Shown piece after piece: positions 54,055 to 61,864 of a DNA stretch of 64,000 nucleotides. The notes beneath the pieces were generated by a model. The model searched no databases. It saw only the letters and a program-made list of their open reading frames with translations, and was not told where the DNA came from. Position numbers and translations under genes: made by a program. The stretch is taken from positions 13,821 through 77,820 of the forward strand of contig JAKZRG010000066.1 in assembly GCA_047518265.1 (NCBI GenBank). The letters run 5' to 3'. How positions within the stretch are numbered: the first letter of the stretch is position 1; each line of letters starts with the position of its first letter. This DNA is from Oceanospirillum sp047518265. Its GTDB lineage: Bacteria > Pseudomonadota > Gammaproteobacteria > Pseudomonadales > Halomonadaceae.

Positions 54055-54816
54055 ATGAATAAGACCGAATACAACGCCACGGCAGTACTCATTATTTTCC
54101 AGGTGATTGTAGCTATAACCTGTTTTTTAATCTTAATGGCAGTATTTGAATTTCCTGATATCTTACGCGAGAGCTCTGAATATCGACTAAGTTTGTTTTT
54201 AGAAAACAAAGATATTGTAATCCCTACCTATTACTTTCTTTCTTTAACTGGATTGGGGCAAATTATTATTTCAGTGATGTTTTACCAAATATTCGGTAAA
54301 GCCTCCACACTAAACCTATTATGTGTTGTTTTTGGTGTGCTCTGTGGTTTATTTCAAGCGATAGGGTTTATCCGATGGGCTGTGCTTATTCCCTATATTG
54401 CTGAAATGAAAGATGTTTCACCTGAAATAGTAGGGTTTATAGAAGGCGCCTTTAATCGTTATGCTGGTATGGCAATAGGTGAACACCTAGGCTTTCTAAT
54501 GCAGGCTTTTTGGACTCTATTCTTAAGCCTAGCTATATTAAAAACCTCCATTTTCGACCGTTTGTTAGGACAAGTTGGTTTAATTATTGGGGGCTTAACA
54601 ATTGCTATGAGTTTAGAACCATTGGGTGAGTTTTTTTCCTTTTTAGGTGAACTAACCAATCCTGTAGAAACTGCTTGGTATATTTGGCTTATTTTTCTTG
54701 CTGCTTCATTGCTTTGTAGTAAAAAGGGACAAAAACAGGCACCCGTATTTGGTATTAAATCACTGGTATTTTCAATGGCTGTTTGGAGTGCTTTTGTTGT
54801 GCCTGCTTATTTATAA
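54055..54816 (+). CDS. DUF4386-like membrane protein
   Basis: A 253-residue protein with about six to seven transmembrane helices and DUF4386 features: GQIIISVMFYQIFGKAS, LFQAIGFIRWAVLIPYIAEM and GEHLGFLMQAFWTLFLSLAI. Function unknown; the family accompanies redox or stress genes. The ATG at 54055 is used because GGAAAAGG lies upstream; an in-frame ATG 21 bases earlier is possible. Codons are AT-richer than the core genes. It lies 127 bases after the nitroreductase gene. Confidence 0.75.
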   Translation: MNKTEYNATAVLIIFQVIVAITCFLILMAVFEFPDILRESSEYRLSLFLENKDIVIPTYYFLSLTGLGQIIISVMFYQIFGKASTLNLLCVVFGVLCGLFQAIGFIRWAVLIPYIAEMKDVSPEIVGFIEGAFNRYAGMAIGEHLGFLMQAFWTLFLSLAILKTSIFDRLLGQVGLIIGGLTIAMSLEPLGEFFSFLGELTNPVETAWYIWLIFLAASLLCSKKGQKQAPVFGIKSLVFSMAVWSAFVVPAYL

Positions 54817-54863
54817 ATATAACAATTTGAAAAATGTTGTTCTTTAATAAATATGAGATTTTT

Positions 54864-55025
54864 ATGTTGAGTGGTATTAGTGTTTGGCAATTATTGATTG
54901 TATTGGGTGTTATTGTTTTGATCTTTGGCACTAAAAAGCTACGAAACTTAGGTGGTGATTTAGGGGATGTAGTAAAAGGGTTTAAAGAGGCGATGGACAC
55001 TCCAGGTGATGGTGATAAAAAATAA
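54864..55025 (+). CDS. TatA/E family twin-arginine translocase subunit
   Basis: A 53-residue protein: one N-terminal helix (ISVWQLLIVLGVIVLIFGTKKL), the FGxKKL hinge, a short amphipathic helix (RNLGGDLGDVVKGFKEAM) and a charged tail. This is the TatA/E pattern, shorter than E. coli TatA (89) or TatE (67). An in-frame ATG at 54834 would add ten residues, but the chosen start aligns with the family. It sits alone with no tatB or tatC and follows a Tat-exported protein's gene by two places, suggesting a dedicated pore helper (inference). Confidence 0.85.
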   Translation: MLSGISVWQLLIVLGVIVLIFGTKKLRNLGGDLGDVVKGFKEAMDTPGDGDKK

Positions 55026-55062
55026 TTACAACTTTTATAGATCAGAAAAAACAGGTGTGTAT

Positions 55063-55413
55063 ATGAAACTACTAACAAGATCTTTTGCCGTGATTGGATT
55101 TTCTTTGGCGATGTTATTTTCCATAGGGTTATATTTAGATATTCAGGACATGGATCGTACTGAAGGGGGATATGAGCCTCCTTTTATTGGTGTAACTGGA
55201 GAAACTCTTGATTGGGATAGTATGGATATTAGTTCTACAGGTTTGGTTCGAAGGGGATATGTATTAGATTTCTTAGTTAATGGGACTACGGGGATGATCA
55301 GCTTGGATATACTGGGTTTTGAATTTGAAGCACGTAAATTGTCTGAACGTGCAATTGTTGTTCACAAACCCAGAGAGGCCTTTATACGTCGAGGTTTTAA
55401 CCCTCAGTTTTGA
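55063..55413 (+). CDS. Membrane-anchored protein of unknown function
   Basis: A 116-residue protein with one N-terminal hydrophobic segment (SFAVIGFSLAMLFSIGLYL), then a periplasmic domain with acidic patches (DIQDMDRTEGGYEPPF) and the conserved-looking RRGYVLDFLVNGTTGMISLDILG. I recognise no named family. The start is the ATG at 55063, with AGGTG upstream; a longer frame starts at 55006 inside tatA. It ends the MarR-Acg-DUF4386-TatA cassette and probably belongs to that operon. Confidence 0.7.
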   Translation: MKLLTRSFAVIGFSLAMLFSIGLYLDIQDMDRTEGGYEPPFIGVTGETLDWDSMDISSTGLVRRGYVLDFLVNGTTGMISLDILGFEFEARKLSERAIVVHKPREAFIRRGFNPQF

Positions 55414-55518
55414 AAACGTTCGCCGGCTCTATTGCTTGCCATTTCCATTTTTAGCCGTATATAAAAAGACAGAGGCACTTATGTCCTCTGCCTATTTGGG
55501 ACTTAAACTAAATAAGTC

Positions 55519-57414
55519 TTAAATAATAAACTTACCCGCTTCCGCTTTAAGATCTGCGGCTAGACTGGATAGTTTATGCACTTGCTGTTCACTTTCTTGG
55601 GCATCATGGGCCAGATCATCCGCTACACCACGAATGGTTTGAGTATTGCTGTTGATCTCATTACTGATGGCAGCTTGTTGCTCGGTTGCTGCAGAGATCT
55701 GTTCCGCTAGGGTATTGATCTGTTGAACGGCACTAACAATCTGAGACAGCATGTCTTGAGCTTTTAAAGCGTCTTCTACACTGTGCTGTGCCAGCTCACC
55801 ACTGGAATCCATAAGATCTGTGGCTTCTAACGCAGAGCGCTGTACCGATTCCATGACTTCCTGAATTTCGCTGGTGGAGCTACTGGTACGTTGAGACAAG
55901 CTACGTACTTCATCGGCTACCACGGCAAAACCACGACCGGCTTCACCTGCTCGTGCTGCTTCAATAGCGGCATTAAGCGCCAGTAGGTTTGTTTGTTCAG
56001 CAATTTGCTCAATAGTGGTTAGAATGCCGCTGATACCCTGTGCGCTGGCATTCAGTTGGGTGACAACTTCACTGGCGGTGTGCAGTTTTTCAGCCAAATC
56101 ATTAACGGATTGTTGGCTTTTTTCTACCTGACCAATACCTTCTTCACCTAGGCGCAGTGTGTTTCTAACCTGCTGGCTGGTGTCATTCACATGGCCAACA
56201 ATGGTCTCAGTGGACTCAGCCAGTTGATTAACAGACTCCGCCACTTGACTGGTTTCGCTCTGTTGTTGATAAATTTTCTGGCCATTTTGTTCGGTTTTGT
56301 CGGCAATAATGCCGGACTGACTACCAAGGTCTGTGGCGGTATGTTCCAGCTTAGTGATGATGGTATGTAGGGATTTGATAAAGTGGTTAAAGTCTGTTGC
56401 TACCTGGCCTATTTCATCAGTACTGCGAGTTTCGATACGCTTGGTCAGGTCTCCTTCACCTTTAGCGATATAACTTAGAGCGCGACCTACAGTATTTAAA
56501 TCTTCCAGTAACACTTTAACGAGGAAGGCTACGACTAACATTACAGCGATAAAGATACCGATACTGATGGCAACCTGAATGGTCAGGGTGTCACTAAAGG
56601 CGCTCATTTCGGTCTTTTTGTCGACTTCAACACCCAGTAACCAAGATGAGTTACTGACTTTCACCAGTCGAACCAGTTTAGTTCCCTTAGGTGTATCCAC
56701 TTCCATTAGCTTATTAGAACCTGCCAATGTTTGAACTTGGCTTGCTTGAATTGAAGCGTATAGGTTGCTAATCGGTTTCTGCTGATTACTCTTTTGTTGA
56801 TGAGCAATCACAGTACCCTTGTCATTCACTAGGAATAGCTGGCTGTTTTCACCCGATTCGAAGCCTGTAATCTCTTTAAATAGATCTTTTAACTGGAGAT
56901 CGGCACCGATAATCCCTGTAATTTGACCATTGTTTTGTAGAGGGCGAGCAATGGTAAAGGTCATCTCTTTTGTGGTGCGATCTTCATAGGGCCCGATTAA
57001 AACCATTTTTTTATCGGCCATGGCTTGTTTGTACCAAGGACGACTACGGGGGTCGTAGTTATTGACAAATAGGGTGCGGCCATTGCTGCCTATACGGGTA
57101 CCATCCGTTAAACCGGCAAAGATCGCGATAAATTCACCGGCTTCTTTGGTCATGTTTAGCTGTTCAATAAAGGCATCTTGTTCTGCCGGACGGCTGGCAA
57201 GAGTATTCAGAAGCTGGTATTTAGAGGATAGCCAACGTTCAACACCGGTACTTACGGCATTAGATACCCCTTGTACCCTTTGATCGACATTATCCTTTGT
57301 CAAATCAGATAAGCGAAAGGCAGAGAATCCTGTTAGCGAGAGTGAGGTAATAAATACCGCAAGTGTCGCCATTAAGATGATTTTAGCTCTGAGTGAAAGC
57401 CCCTTCATGGTCAT
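55519..57414 (-). CDS. Methyl-accepting chemotaxis protein with dCache sensor
   Basis: A 631-residue transducer: an N-terminal membrane helix, a periplasmic dCache-type domain (about 40-280) containing YDPRSRPWYKQAMADKK and GPYEDRTTKEMTFTIARPL, a second helix (about 285-305), HAMP (LNTVGRALSYIAKGEGDLTKRIETRSTDEIG), and a long signalling coiled coil with the hairpin tip EQIAEQTNLLALNAAIEAARAGEAGRGFAVVADEVR. Cache domains of this pattern bind small ligands such as amino acids; the ligand is not predictable. It lies after the nrtABC operon, separated by a terminator. Confidence 0.93.
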   Translation of the reverse strand: MTMKGLSLRAKIILMATLAVFITSLSLTGFSAFRLSDLTKDNVDQRVQGVSNAVSTGVERWLSSKYQLLNTLASRPAEQDAFIEQLNMTKEAGEFIAIFAGLTDGTRIGSNGRTLFVNNYDPRSRPWYKQAMADKKMVLIGPYEDRTTKEMTFTIARPLQNNGQITGIIGADLQLKDLFKEITGFESGENSQLFLVNDKGTVIAHQQKSNQQKPISNLYASIQASQVQTLAGSNKLMEVDTPKGTKLVRLVKVSNSSWLLGVEVDKKTEMSAFSDTLTIQVAISIGIFIAVMLVVAFLVKVLLEDLNTVGRALSYIAKGEGDLTKRIETRSTDEIGQVATDFNHFIKSLHTIITKLEHTATDLGSQSGIIADKTEQNGQKIYQQQSETSQVAESVNQLAESTETIVGHVNDTSQQVRNTLRLGEEGIGQVEKSQQSVNDLAEKLHTASEVVTQLNASAQGISGILTTIEQIAEQTNLLALNAAIEAARAGEAGRGFAVVADEVRSLSQRTSSSTSEIQEVMESVQRSALEATDLMDSSGELAQHSVEDALKAQDMLSQIVSAVQQINTLAEQISAATEQQAAISNEINSNTQTIRGVADDLAHDAQESEQQVHKLSSLAADLKAEAGKFII

Positions 57415-57789
57415 GGTCCCTTTTATTTTATTTGAACTGCTTTTTTTGACTGTTATTACGGGAGAAGGCCGTTATCTTGAAAAAGATTGGATAGAGTTTG
57501 CCTGAGAATTGATTTGAACTCATATTCGCGTCATTTCGCCCGGTATTTATCGCTGAACAGAACCAATATAAAAGCTGGTGCTTGAAAATGCTACTAAATG
57601 ACAGATTAAGACGAGGATTGAATTATGAGCGTTATCTTATGAAAGAGGGGGGGAGATCTAAAAAATCCAGGGTTTTGACTGGTCGGGCAAAACCCTGGAG
57701 AAACAGGGGATTTGAGGATTTGTTATTCAACTCACAATGGCATTGATTAATAGAGCTCTCCATTAGTAGATAGGTGATGGATGTATGCG
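57415..57789. other. Intergenic region between the chemoreceptor gene and the nrt operon end
   Basis: Apart from the nrt terminator at 57659-57698, I see no gene; the chemoreceptor's promoter must lie here. Confidence 0.4.
57659..57698 (-). terminator. Intrinsic terminator of the nrtABC operon
   Basis: Minus strand: CCAGGGTTTTG / CAAAACCCTGG, perfect 11-bp stem with a 10-nt loop, followed by ATTTTTT. It lies 92 bases past the last nrt gene. Confidence 0.9.
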
Positions 57790-58665
57790 TTAGGCGACAT
57801 TCTCTATTGTCTTGGTTTTCTCTGAACTGATCGGCGCTTTTTTTTCTACAGCGGCTTTTTTCTTCTCTTGGATAGGTTCAACCTTGCGTTGTTTTTCATA
57901 CAGGAAGCTCAATACCTGGCTGCGGTAATGGTTGTATTGCGGGTCATCAGCCAAAGCAAGGCGTTCACGGGGCCGATCCAGCTCAACATTTAATATTTCA
58001 CCCACGGTGGCCGCTGGGCCATTGGTCATCATGACAATTCGATCCGAGAGTAAAACGGCTTCATCCACATCATGAGTAATCATTATGACGGTGTTATTCA
58101 GTTCGTTTTGAATGTCCATTAGGGAGTCTTGTAAATGAGCACGGGTTAAGGCATCTAAAGCACCAAATGGCTCATCCATCAAGAGTACTGTTGGTTCCAT
58201 TGCGAGCGCACGAGCGATACCGACACGTTGTTTCATACCTCCAGAAATTTCATCCGGACGTTTATGCATGGCATGGGTCATATGTACCAGTTCAAGGTTA
58301 TATTCAATCCAGTCTTTGATCTCTGCCTTGGATTTTTTACCTTTAAAGACCTGCTTTACTGCGAGCTCAACATTTTGGTAGCTGCTTAACCAAGGCAGTA
58401 GGGAGTGGTTTTGAAATACAACGGCACGCTCTGGCCCAGGTTCCGTTACTTCTCGGCCATCTAATAGCACGCCACCTTCGGTAGCCTGATGCAAGCCCGC
58501 AACTATATTGAGTACCGTGGATTTACCACAGCCTGAGTGGCCAATAAGGGAGACAAATTCCCCTCGTTTAATTTTTAAGTTCACATCCTGTAATGCGCGA
58601 AAGCTGCCTTTAGGTGTTGGAAATTCAATGCCAACCTGTGTCAGTTCTAAATGGGGACGATTCAT
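57790..58665 (-). CDS. nrtC: Nitrate ABC transporter ATP-binding protein
   Basis: A 291-residue ABC ATPase of the NrtC/D-SsuB-TauB type: Walker A GHSGCGKSTVLNI, signature EISGGMKQRVGIARALA, Walker B VLLMDEPFGALD, H-loop MITHDVDEAVLLSD. It lacks the NrtA-like C-terminal sensor domain of cyanobacterial NrtC, so it resembles NrtD in form. The Lys/Glu-rich tail (about 265-291) is unconserved. Start at 58665 (AGGAGAGCACC upstream); an in-frame ATG at 58698 adds 11 residues. Third gene of nrtABC. Confidence 0.9.
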   Translation of the reverse strand: MNRPHLELTQVGIEFPTPKGSFRALQDVNLKIKRGEFVSLIGHSGCGKSTVLNIVAGLHQATEGGVLLDGREVTEPGPERAVVFQNHSLLPWLSSYQNVELAVKQVFKGKKSKAEIKDWIEYNLELVHMTHAMHKRPDEISGGMKQRVGIARALAMEPTVLLMDEPFGALDALTRAHLQDSLMDIQNELNNTVIMITHDVDEAVLLSDRIVMMTNGPAATVGEILNVELDRPRERLALADDPQYNHYRSQVLSFLYEKQRKVEPIQEKKKAAVEKKAPISSEKTKTIENVA

Positions 58666-58796
58666 GGTGCTCTCCTTAATCTCTCTGCAGTCTCTCAACC
58701 AGTTTGAGCCATACTTTTATTTGCTCGTTCTAGCGACAGATTTAAATGGGGTTTTAATACAGACTTTCTGAGTCGATACAGCGATTAGCGCCGTAT

Positions 58797-59813
58797 CTAT
58801 CTCAATACTGCTGATTTATCCCATGACGCTTTTCGTTGGATCATCAACATAGTGCGGTCTAATAAGAAGCCAATCAGGCCAATAACAATCACTGCAGCCA
58901 TAATTCTTCCCAGAGAGTTGGAGCTACCATTTTGAAACTCATCCCAAACAAACTTACCCAGACCAGGGCTTTGTGCCAACATCTCTGCAGCAATTAACAC
59001 CATCCAAGCGATACCCAGTGAAAGACGTAAGCCCGTGAAGACCATAGGAATAGAAGAAGGAATAACGATTTTGATCACATGAGTCAGCCAATTCAGACGT
59101 AAGACATGACTGACATTTTTCAGATCCTGGGGAATACCGGCGACCCCCACTGCTGTATTGATCAAGGTTGGCCATAGGCAACACAAGGTGACGGTAATCA
59201 TAGAGGTTAAGAAGGACTTAGATACCATGGGATCATCGCTGACATAGACAGCACTGACCACCATAGTCACCAAAGGCAACCAGGCGAGAGGAGATACGGG
59301 TTTAAATAACTGGATCAGAGGGTTGGCAGCGGTATACAGAGCACTGCTTAAACCAATCACAATACCCGAGGGAACCGCGATGGCAGTGGCGACTAAGAAG
59401 CCTGCCATGACGGTAATCAGGCTGGTACCGATCTGATCAAAAAAAGTGGCTTTACCTGTGTAGGCACGGATCTTAGGGGTATAGCTGGGATCCTTTGCCA
59501 CACGAGCGGCGTTGCGTTTTTCCTGTCGTTCATAAAAGGCAACTTCCGTAGCACGGGATTCTTGATGCTCGGTAACCAATCCTTCCATCTGCTGCCAAAC
59601 TTGTGCGGGGCCAGGAAATTGACCTAAAGAGGTGACGACTTTAGGTGCAGCCATAGCCCATAACATTAAAAACAGTAATAAACCGATAGTGGGTAATGCC
59701 AGTGCACCGATACTTTGTTTGAGTATTTCTGTGATGGACTGATTTTGAGTCAGGCGGCCAATAATGCGGCTGAGCCCTGATTCTGGGACGTTAGAGGCGG
59801 ACACTTGGCTCAT
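58797..59813 (-). CDS. nrtB: Nitrate ABC transporter permease
   Basis: A 338-residue permease with about six helices and the EAA-type loop (AGIPQDLKNVSHVLRLNWLTHVIKIVIPSSIPMVFTGLRLSLGIAWMVLIAAEML), typical of NrtB/TauC/SsuC. A long N-terminal and first periplasmic loop (about 90-125) carry charged residues. It lies between the binding-protein and ATPase genes of the nitrate operon. Confidence 0.92.
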   Translation of the reverse strand: MSQVSASNVPESGLSRIIGRLTQNQSITEILKQSIGALALPTIGLLLFLMLWAMAAPKVVTSLGQFPGPAQVWQQMEGLVTEHQESRATEVAFYERQEKRNAARVAKDPSYTPKIRAYTGKATFFDQIGTSLITVMAGFLVATAIAVPSGIVIGLSSALYTAANPLIQLFKPVSPLAWLPLVTMVVSAVYVSDDPMVSKSFLTSMITVTLCCLWPTLINTAVGVAGIPQDLKNVSHVLRLNWLTHVIKIVIPSSIPMVFTGLRLSLGIAWMVLIAAEMLAQSPGLGKFVWDEFQNGSSNSLGRIMAAVIVIGLIGFLLDRTMLMIQRKASWDKSAVLR

Positions 59814-59826
59814 AATGATCTCTCCT

Positions 59827-59852
59827 AGCCGGATACTTCACAGTATCCGGCT
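59827..59852 (-). other. Intercistronic hairpin between nrtA and nrtB
   Basis: AGCCGGATAC / GTATCCGGCT with a 6-nt loop, immediately before the nrtB ribosome site. On the minus strand no T-run follows, so it is more likely an mRNA-stabilising or processing structure favouring nrtA over nrtB. Confidence 0.6.
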
Positions 59853-59869
59853 TTTTTTAGCAGTTTTTT

Positions 59870-59955
59870 AAGCACCCAAACAAAACTTGCTCCACGAAAA
59901 GTCACTCTGCTCTTTGACGACAGGCCAGAGAATATCGGAATACTTTTGCTTGGGT
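59870..59955. repeat. Palindromic dispersed element, copy B, between nrtA and nrtB
   Basis: Similar to 42865-42948. Ends ACCCAAACAAAA and TTTTGCTTGGGT are near-perfect inverted repeats; conserved internal segment GGAATACTTTTG. No reading frame. Resembles a MITE-sized or REP-like element of unknown origin. Confidence 0.6.
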
Positions 59956-59994
59956 CTGTACAGCTGACCTTTTTGATCGGCTTTAAATAGAGGT

Positions 59995-61419
59995 TTAGAT
60001 TTTTTCGTTCGCTTTCAAACCAATATCAAACTTACTGAGGTATTCATTTGGTTTGCTGCCGTCATAAACGATATTGTCGATAAAGTGTTTTTGCGGTGGA
60101 CGGAAGCCGCTTTCTTTATCCAGATTTGGGAAGTCAGAAGCTTTCATTTGCCCCTCATTCACCAGAGATGAGACAGCCTGTAGGTAGATATCTGGGCGGT
60201 AAACTTTTTTGGCGATATCCATATACCAGCTATCGGGTTTGGTATCGGCAATTTGCCCCCAGCGACGCATTTGAGTCAGATACCAAATGGCGTCGGAATA
60301 GTAAGGATAGGTGGCGTTATGACGGAAGAAGACGTTAAAGTCTGGTACTTGGCGCTTATCACCCTTTTCATATTCAAAAGTACCGGTCATTGAGTTAGCG
60401 ATGACATCATAATCGGCACCGACGTAATTGGACTTGGACAAGATCTTAACGGCTTCAGGACGATTGGCGTTGTTTTTGTCGTCCAACCAATGGGCTGCAC
60501 GAATCATAGCCTTTACGACACGAATATGGGTATTTGGATTTTTTTCAGCCCATGACTTGGAAACACCAAATACTTTTTCTGGGTTGTTTTTCCAGATTTC
60601 ATAATCGGTGACCACGGGTACACCAATGCCTTTAAACACCGCTTGCTGGTTCCAAGGTTCACCGACACAGTAGCCATAGATCGTCCCTGCTTCCATCGTG
60701 GCAGGCATTTGCGGTGGAGGTGTAACTGATAGCAGGGCATCCGCCTTTAATTGACCAGAGGTATCGCCTTTATGGGGGGCATAAAACCCTGGGTGAATAC
60801 CACCAGCGGCCAGCCAGTATCTTAGCTCATAGTTATGGGTGGATACGGGGAATACCATGCCCATATTAAAAGGCTTACCCTCGGCTTTATAACTTTCAAC
60901 CACGGGCTTTAATGCATCAGCTTTAATTGGGTGTACAGGCTTGCCATCTTTATGTGGCACATGCTTTTTCATATCCTGCCAGATATTATTGGATACAGTG
61001 ATAGCATTACCGTTTAGGTCCATGCTGAAAGCCGTAATAATATCGGCTTTAGTACCGTAACCTATGGTCGCTCCTAAAGGTTGTCCCGCTAACATATGAG
61101 CACCATCCAGTTGCCCATCAATCACCCGGTCTAATAAAACCTTCCAATTGGCTTGCGCTTCTAACGTGACATACAAGCCTTCATCTTCGAAGTAACCCTT
61201 TTCATAGGCAATGGCTAAAGGTGCCATATCCGTTAGCTTAATAAATCCAAACTTCAGTTCTTCTTTTTCTGCATAGTCTAATTCTGCCCAACTAGCTGAG
61301 ATATGGATTAGGCTGCCTAAAGTGGCGGCAGTCACAACGGCTAAGGTTTTTTTCATAAAGCTTCGACGTGCCGGGCGATTAAAAGGGTTTAATTGAAAAA
61401 GCTTATTTGTGCTCATCAC
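59995..61419 (-). CDS. nrtA: Nitrate-binding periplasmic protein NrtA
   Basis: A 474-residue CmpA/NrtA family substrate-binding protein: LKFGFIKLTDMAPLAIAYEKGYF, the QPLGATIGYG loop and YGYCVGEPWNQQAVFKGIG are typical. It has a twin-arginine-type signal (PARRSFMKKTLAVVTAATLG), suggesting Tat export. First gene of nrtABC, behind a sigma-54 promoter and a NasT-type leader. Homology to NasS (61865-63100) is clear from the shared EKVFGV and AENPNTH segments. Confidence 0.93.
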   Translation of the reverse strand: MMSTNKLFQLNPFNRPARRSFMKKTLAVVTAATLGSLIHISASWAELDYAEKEELKFGFIKLTDMAPLAIAYEKGYFEDEGLYVTLEAQANWKVLLDRVIDGQLDGAHMLAGQPLGATIGYGTKADIITAFSMDLNGNAITVSNNIWQDMKKHVPHKDGKPVHPIKADALKPVVESYKAEGKPFNMGMVFPVSTHNYELRYWLAAGGIHPGFYAPHKGDTSGQLKADALLSVTPPPQMPATMEAGTIYGYCVGEPWNQQAVFKGIGVPVVTDYEIWKNNPEKVFGVSKSWAEKNPNTHIRVVKAMIRAAHWLDDKNNANRPEAVKILSKSNYVGADYDVIANSMTGTFEYEKGDKRQVPDFNVFFRHNATYPYYSDAIWYLTQMRRWGQIADTKPDSWYMDIAKKVYRPDIYLQAVSSLVNEGQMKASDFPNLDKESGFRPPQKHFIDNIVYDGSKPNEYLSKFDIGLKANEKI

Positions 61420-61490
61420 ATAACTCCATTGTTAGCTTTTGTTTAGCTTTTTAGACAAGAAACAGATAAAAGAAAGGTTGAAACAAGACA

Positions 61491-61546
61491 AATAAAAAAG
61501 GCGCTTGTACCTACCCCTTTATTGTAAGGGAGAGATGCAAGCGCCT
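61491..61546 (-). terminator. Leader attenuator terminator of nrtABC
   Basis: Minus strand: AGGCGCTTG / CAAGCGCCT outer stem, inner CCCTT / AAGGG arm, then TTTTTTATT. It lies 72 bases before nrtA and after the promoter. Confidence 0.9.
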
Positions 61547-61553
61547 TTGCTTG
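61538..61553 (-). promoter_or_regulatory. ANTAR-target hairpin P2 in the nrtA leader
   Basis: Minus strand: CAAGC, hexaloop AAAGGC, GCTTG. A at loop position 1, G at 4. It shares the GGCGCTTG arm with the terminator, so it acts as an antiterminator when stabilised. Confidence 0.8.
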
Positions 61554-61599
61554 TTATATATTTATCTTCTTTTATATCTATGCCTGATAGATAAAGATA

Positions 61600-61617
61600 T
61601 CCGCCGCCATTGACGGA
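61600..61617 (-). promoter_or_regulatory. ANTAR-target hairpin P1 in the nrtA leader
   Basis: Minus strand: TCCGTC, hexaloop AATGGC, GGCGGA (one G-T pair). A at position 1 and G at 4; the same loop as P2 of the nirBD leader. It starts 41 bases after the predicted transcript start and 46 bases before P2. Confidence 0.78.
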
Positions 61618-61668
61618 ATTATCTATTTTATACTTGTCATAAATTGTTTAATTTGTTGTTTTATTGTT

Positions 61669-61684
61669 TGCATAGCTTGTGCCA
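61669..61684 (-). promoter_or_regulatory. Sigma-54 promoter of nrtABC
   Basis: Minus strand TGGCACAAGCTATGCA, GG-N10-GC, close to consensus. Predicted start about 61658; the leader is about 240 bases. Confidence 0.85.
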
Positions 61685-61759
61685 GAAAAATAAAATTCTT
61701 TATTTACAGTGGGTTATGTTGTTTTGGTTTGATTTTTTTCTAGTTTAGTCTTCTATTGT

Positions 61760-61774
61760 GCACTTTGATTGTAC
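61760..61774. promoter_or_regulatory. NtrC-like binding site upstream of nrtABC
   Basis: GCAC-TTTGATT-GTAC, one change from GCAC-N7-GTGC, 102-116 bases upstream of the predicted sigma-54 start. A half-site TTGGTGC occurs about 30 bases further on (61799). Confidence 0.65.
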
Positions 61775-61864
61775 AAATGATTTATGAATTGATTATTGTT
61801 GGTGCAGTGCCTATAAACAGGGCAGTCTATAAAATGCCTATGATAATAAAGAGGTCGTTCTCTG

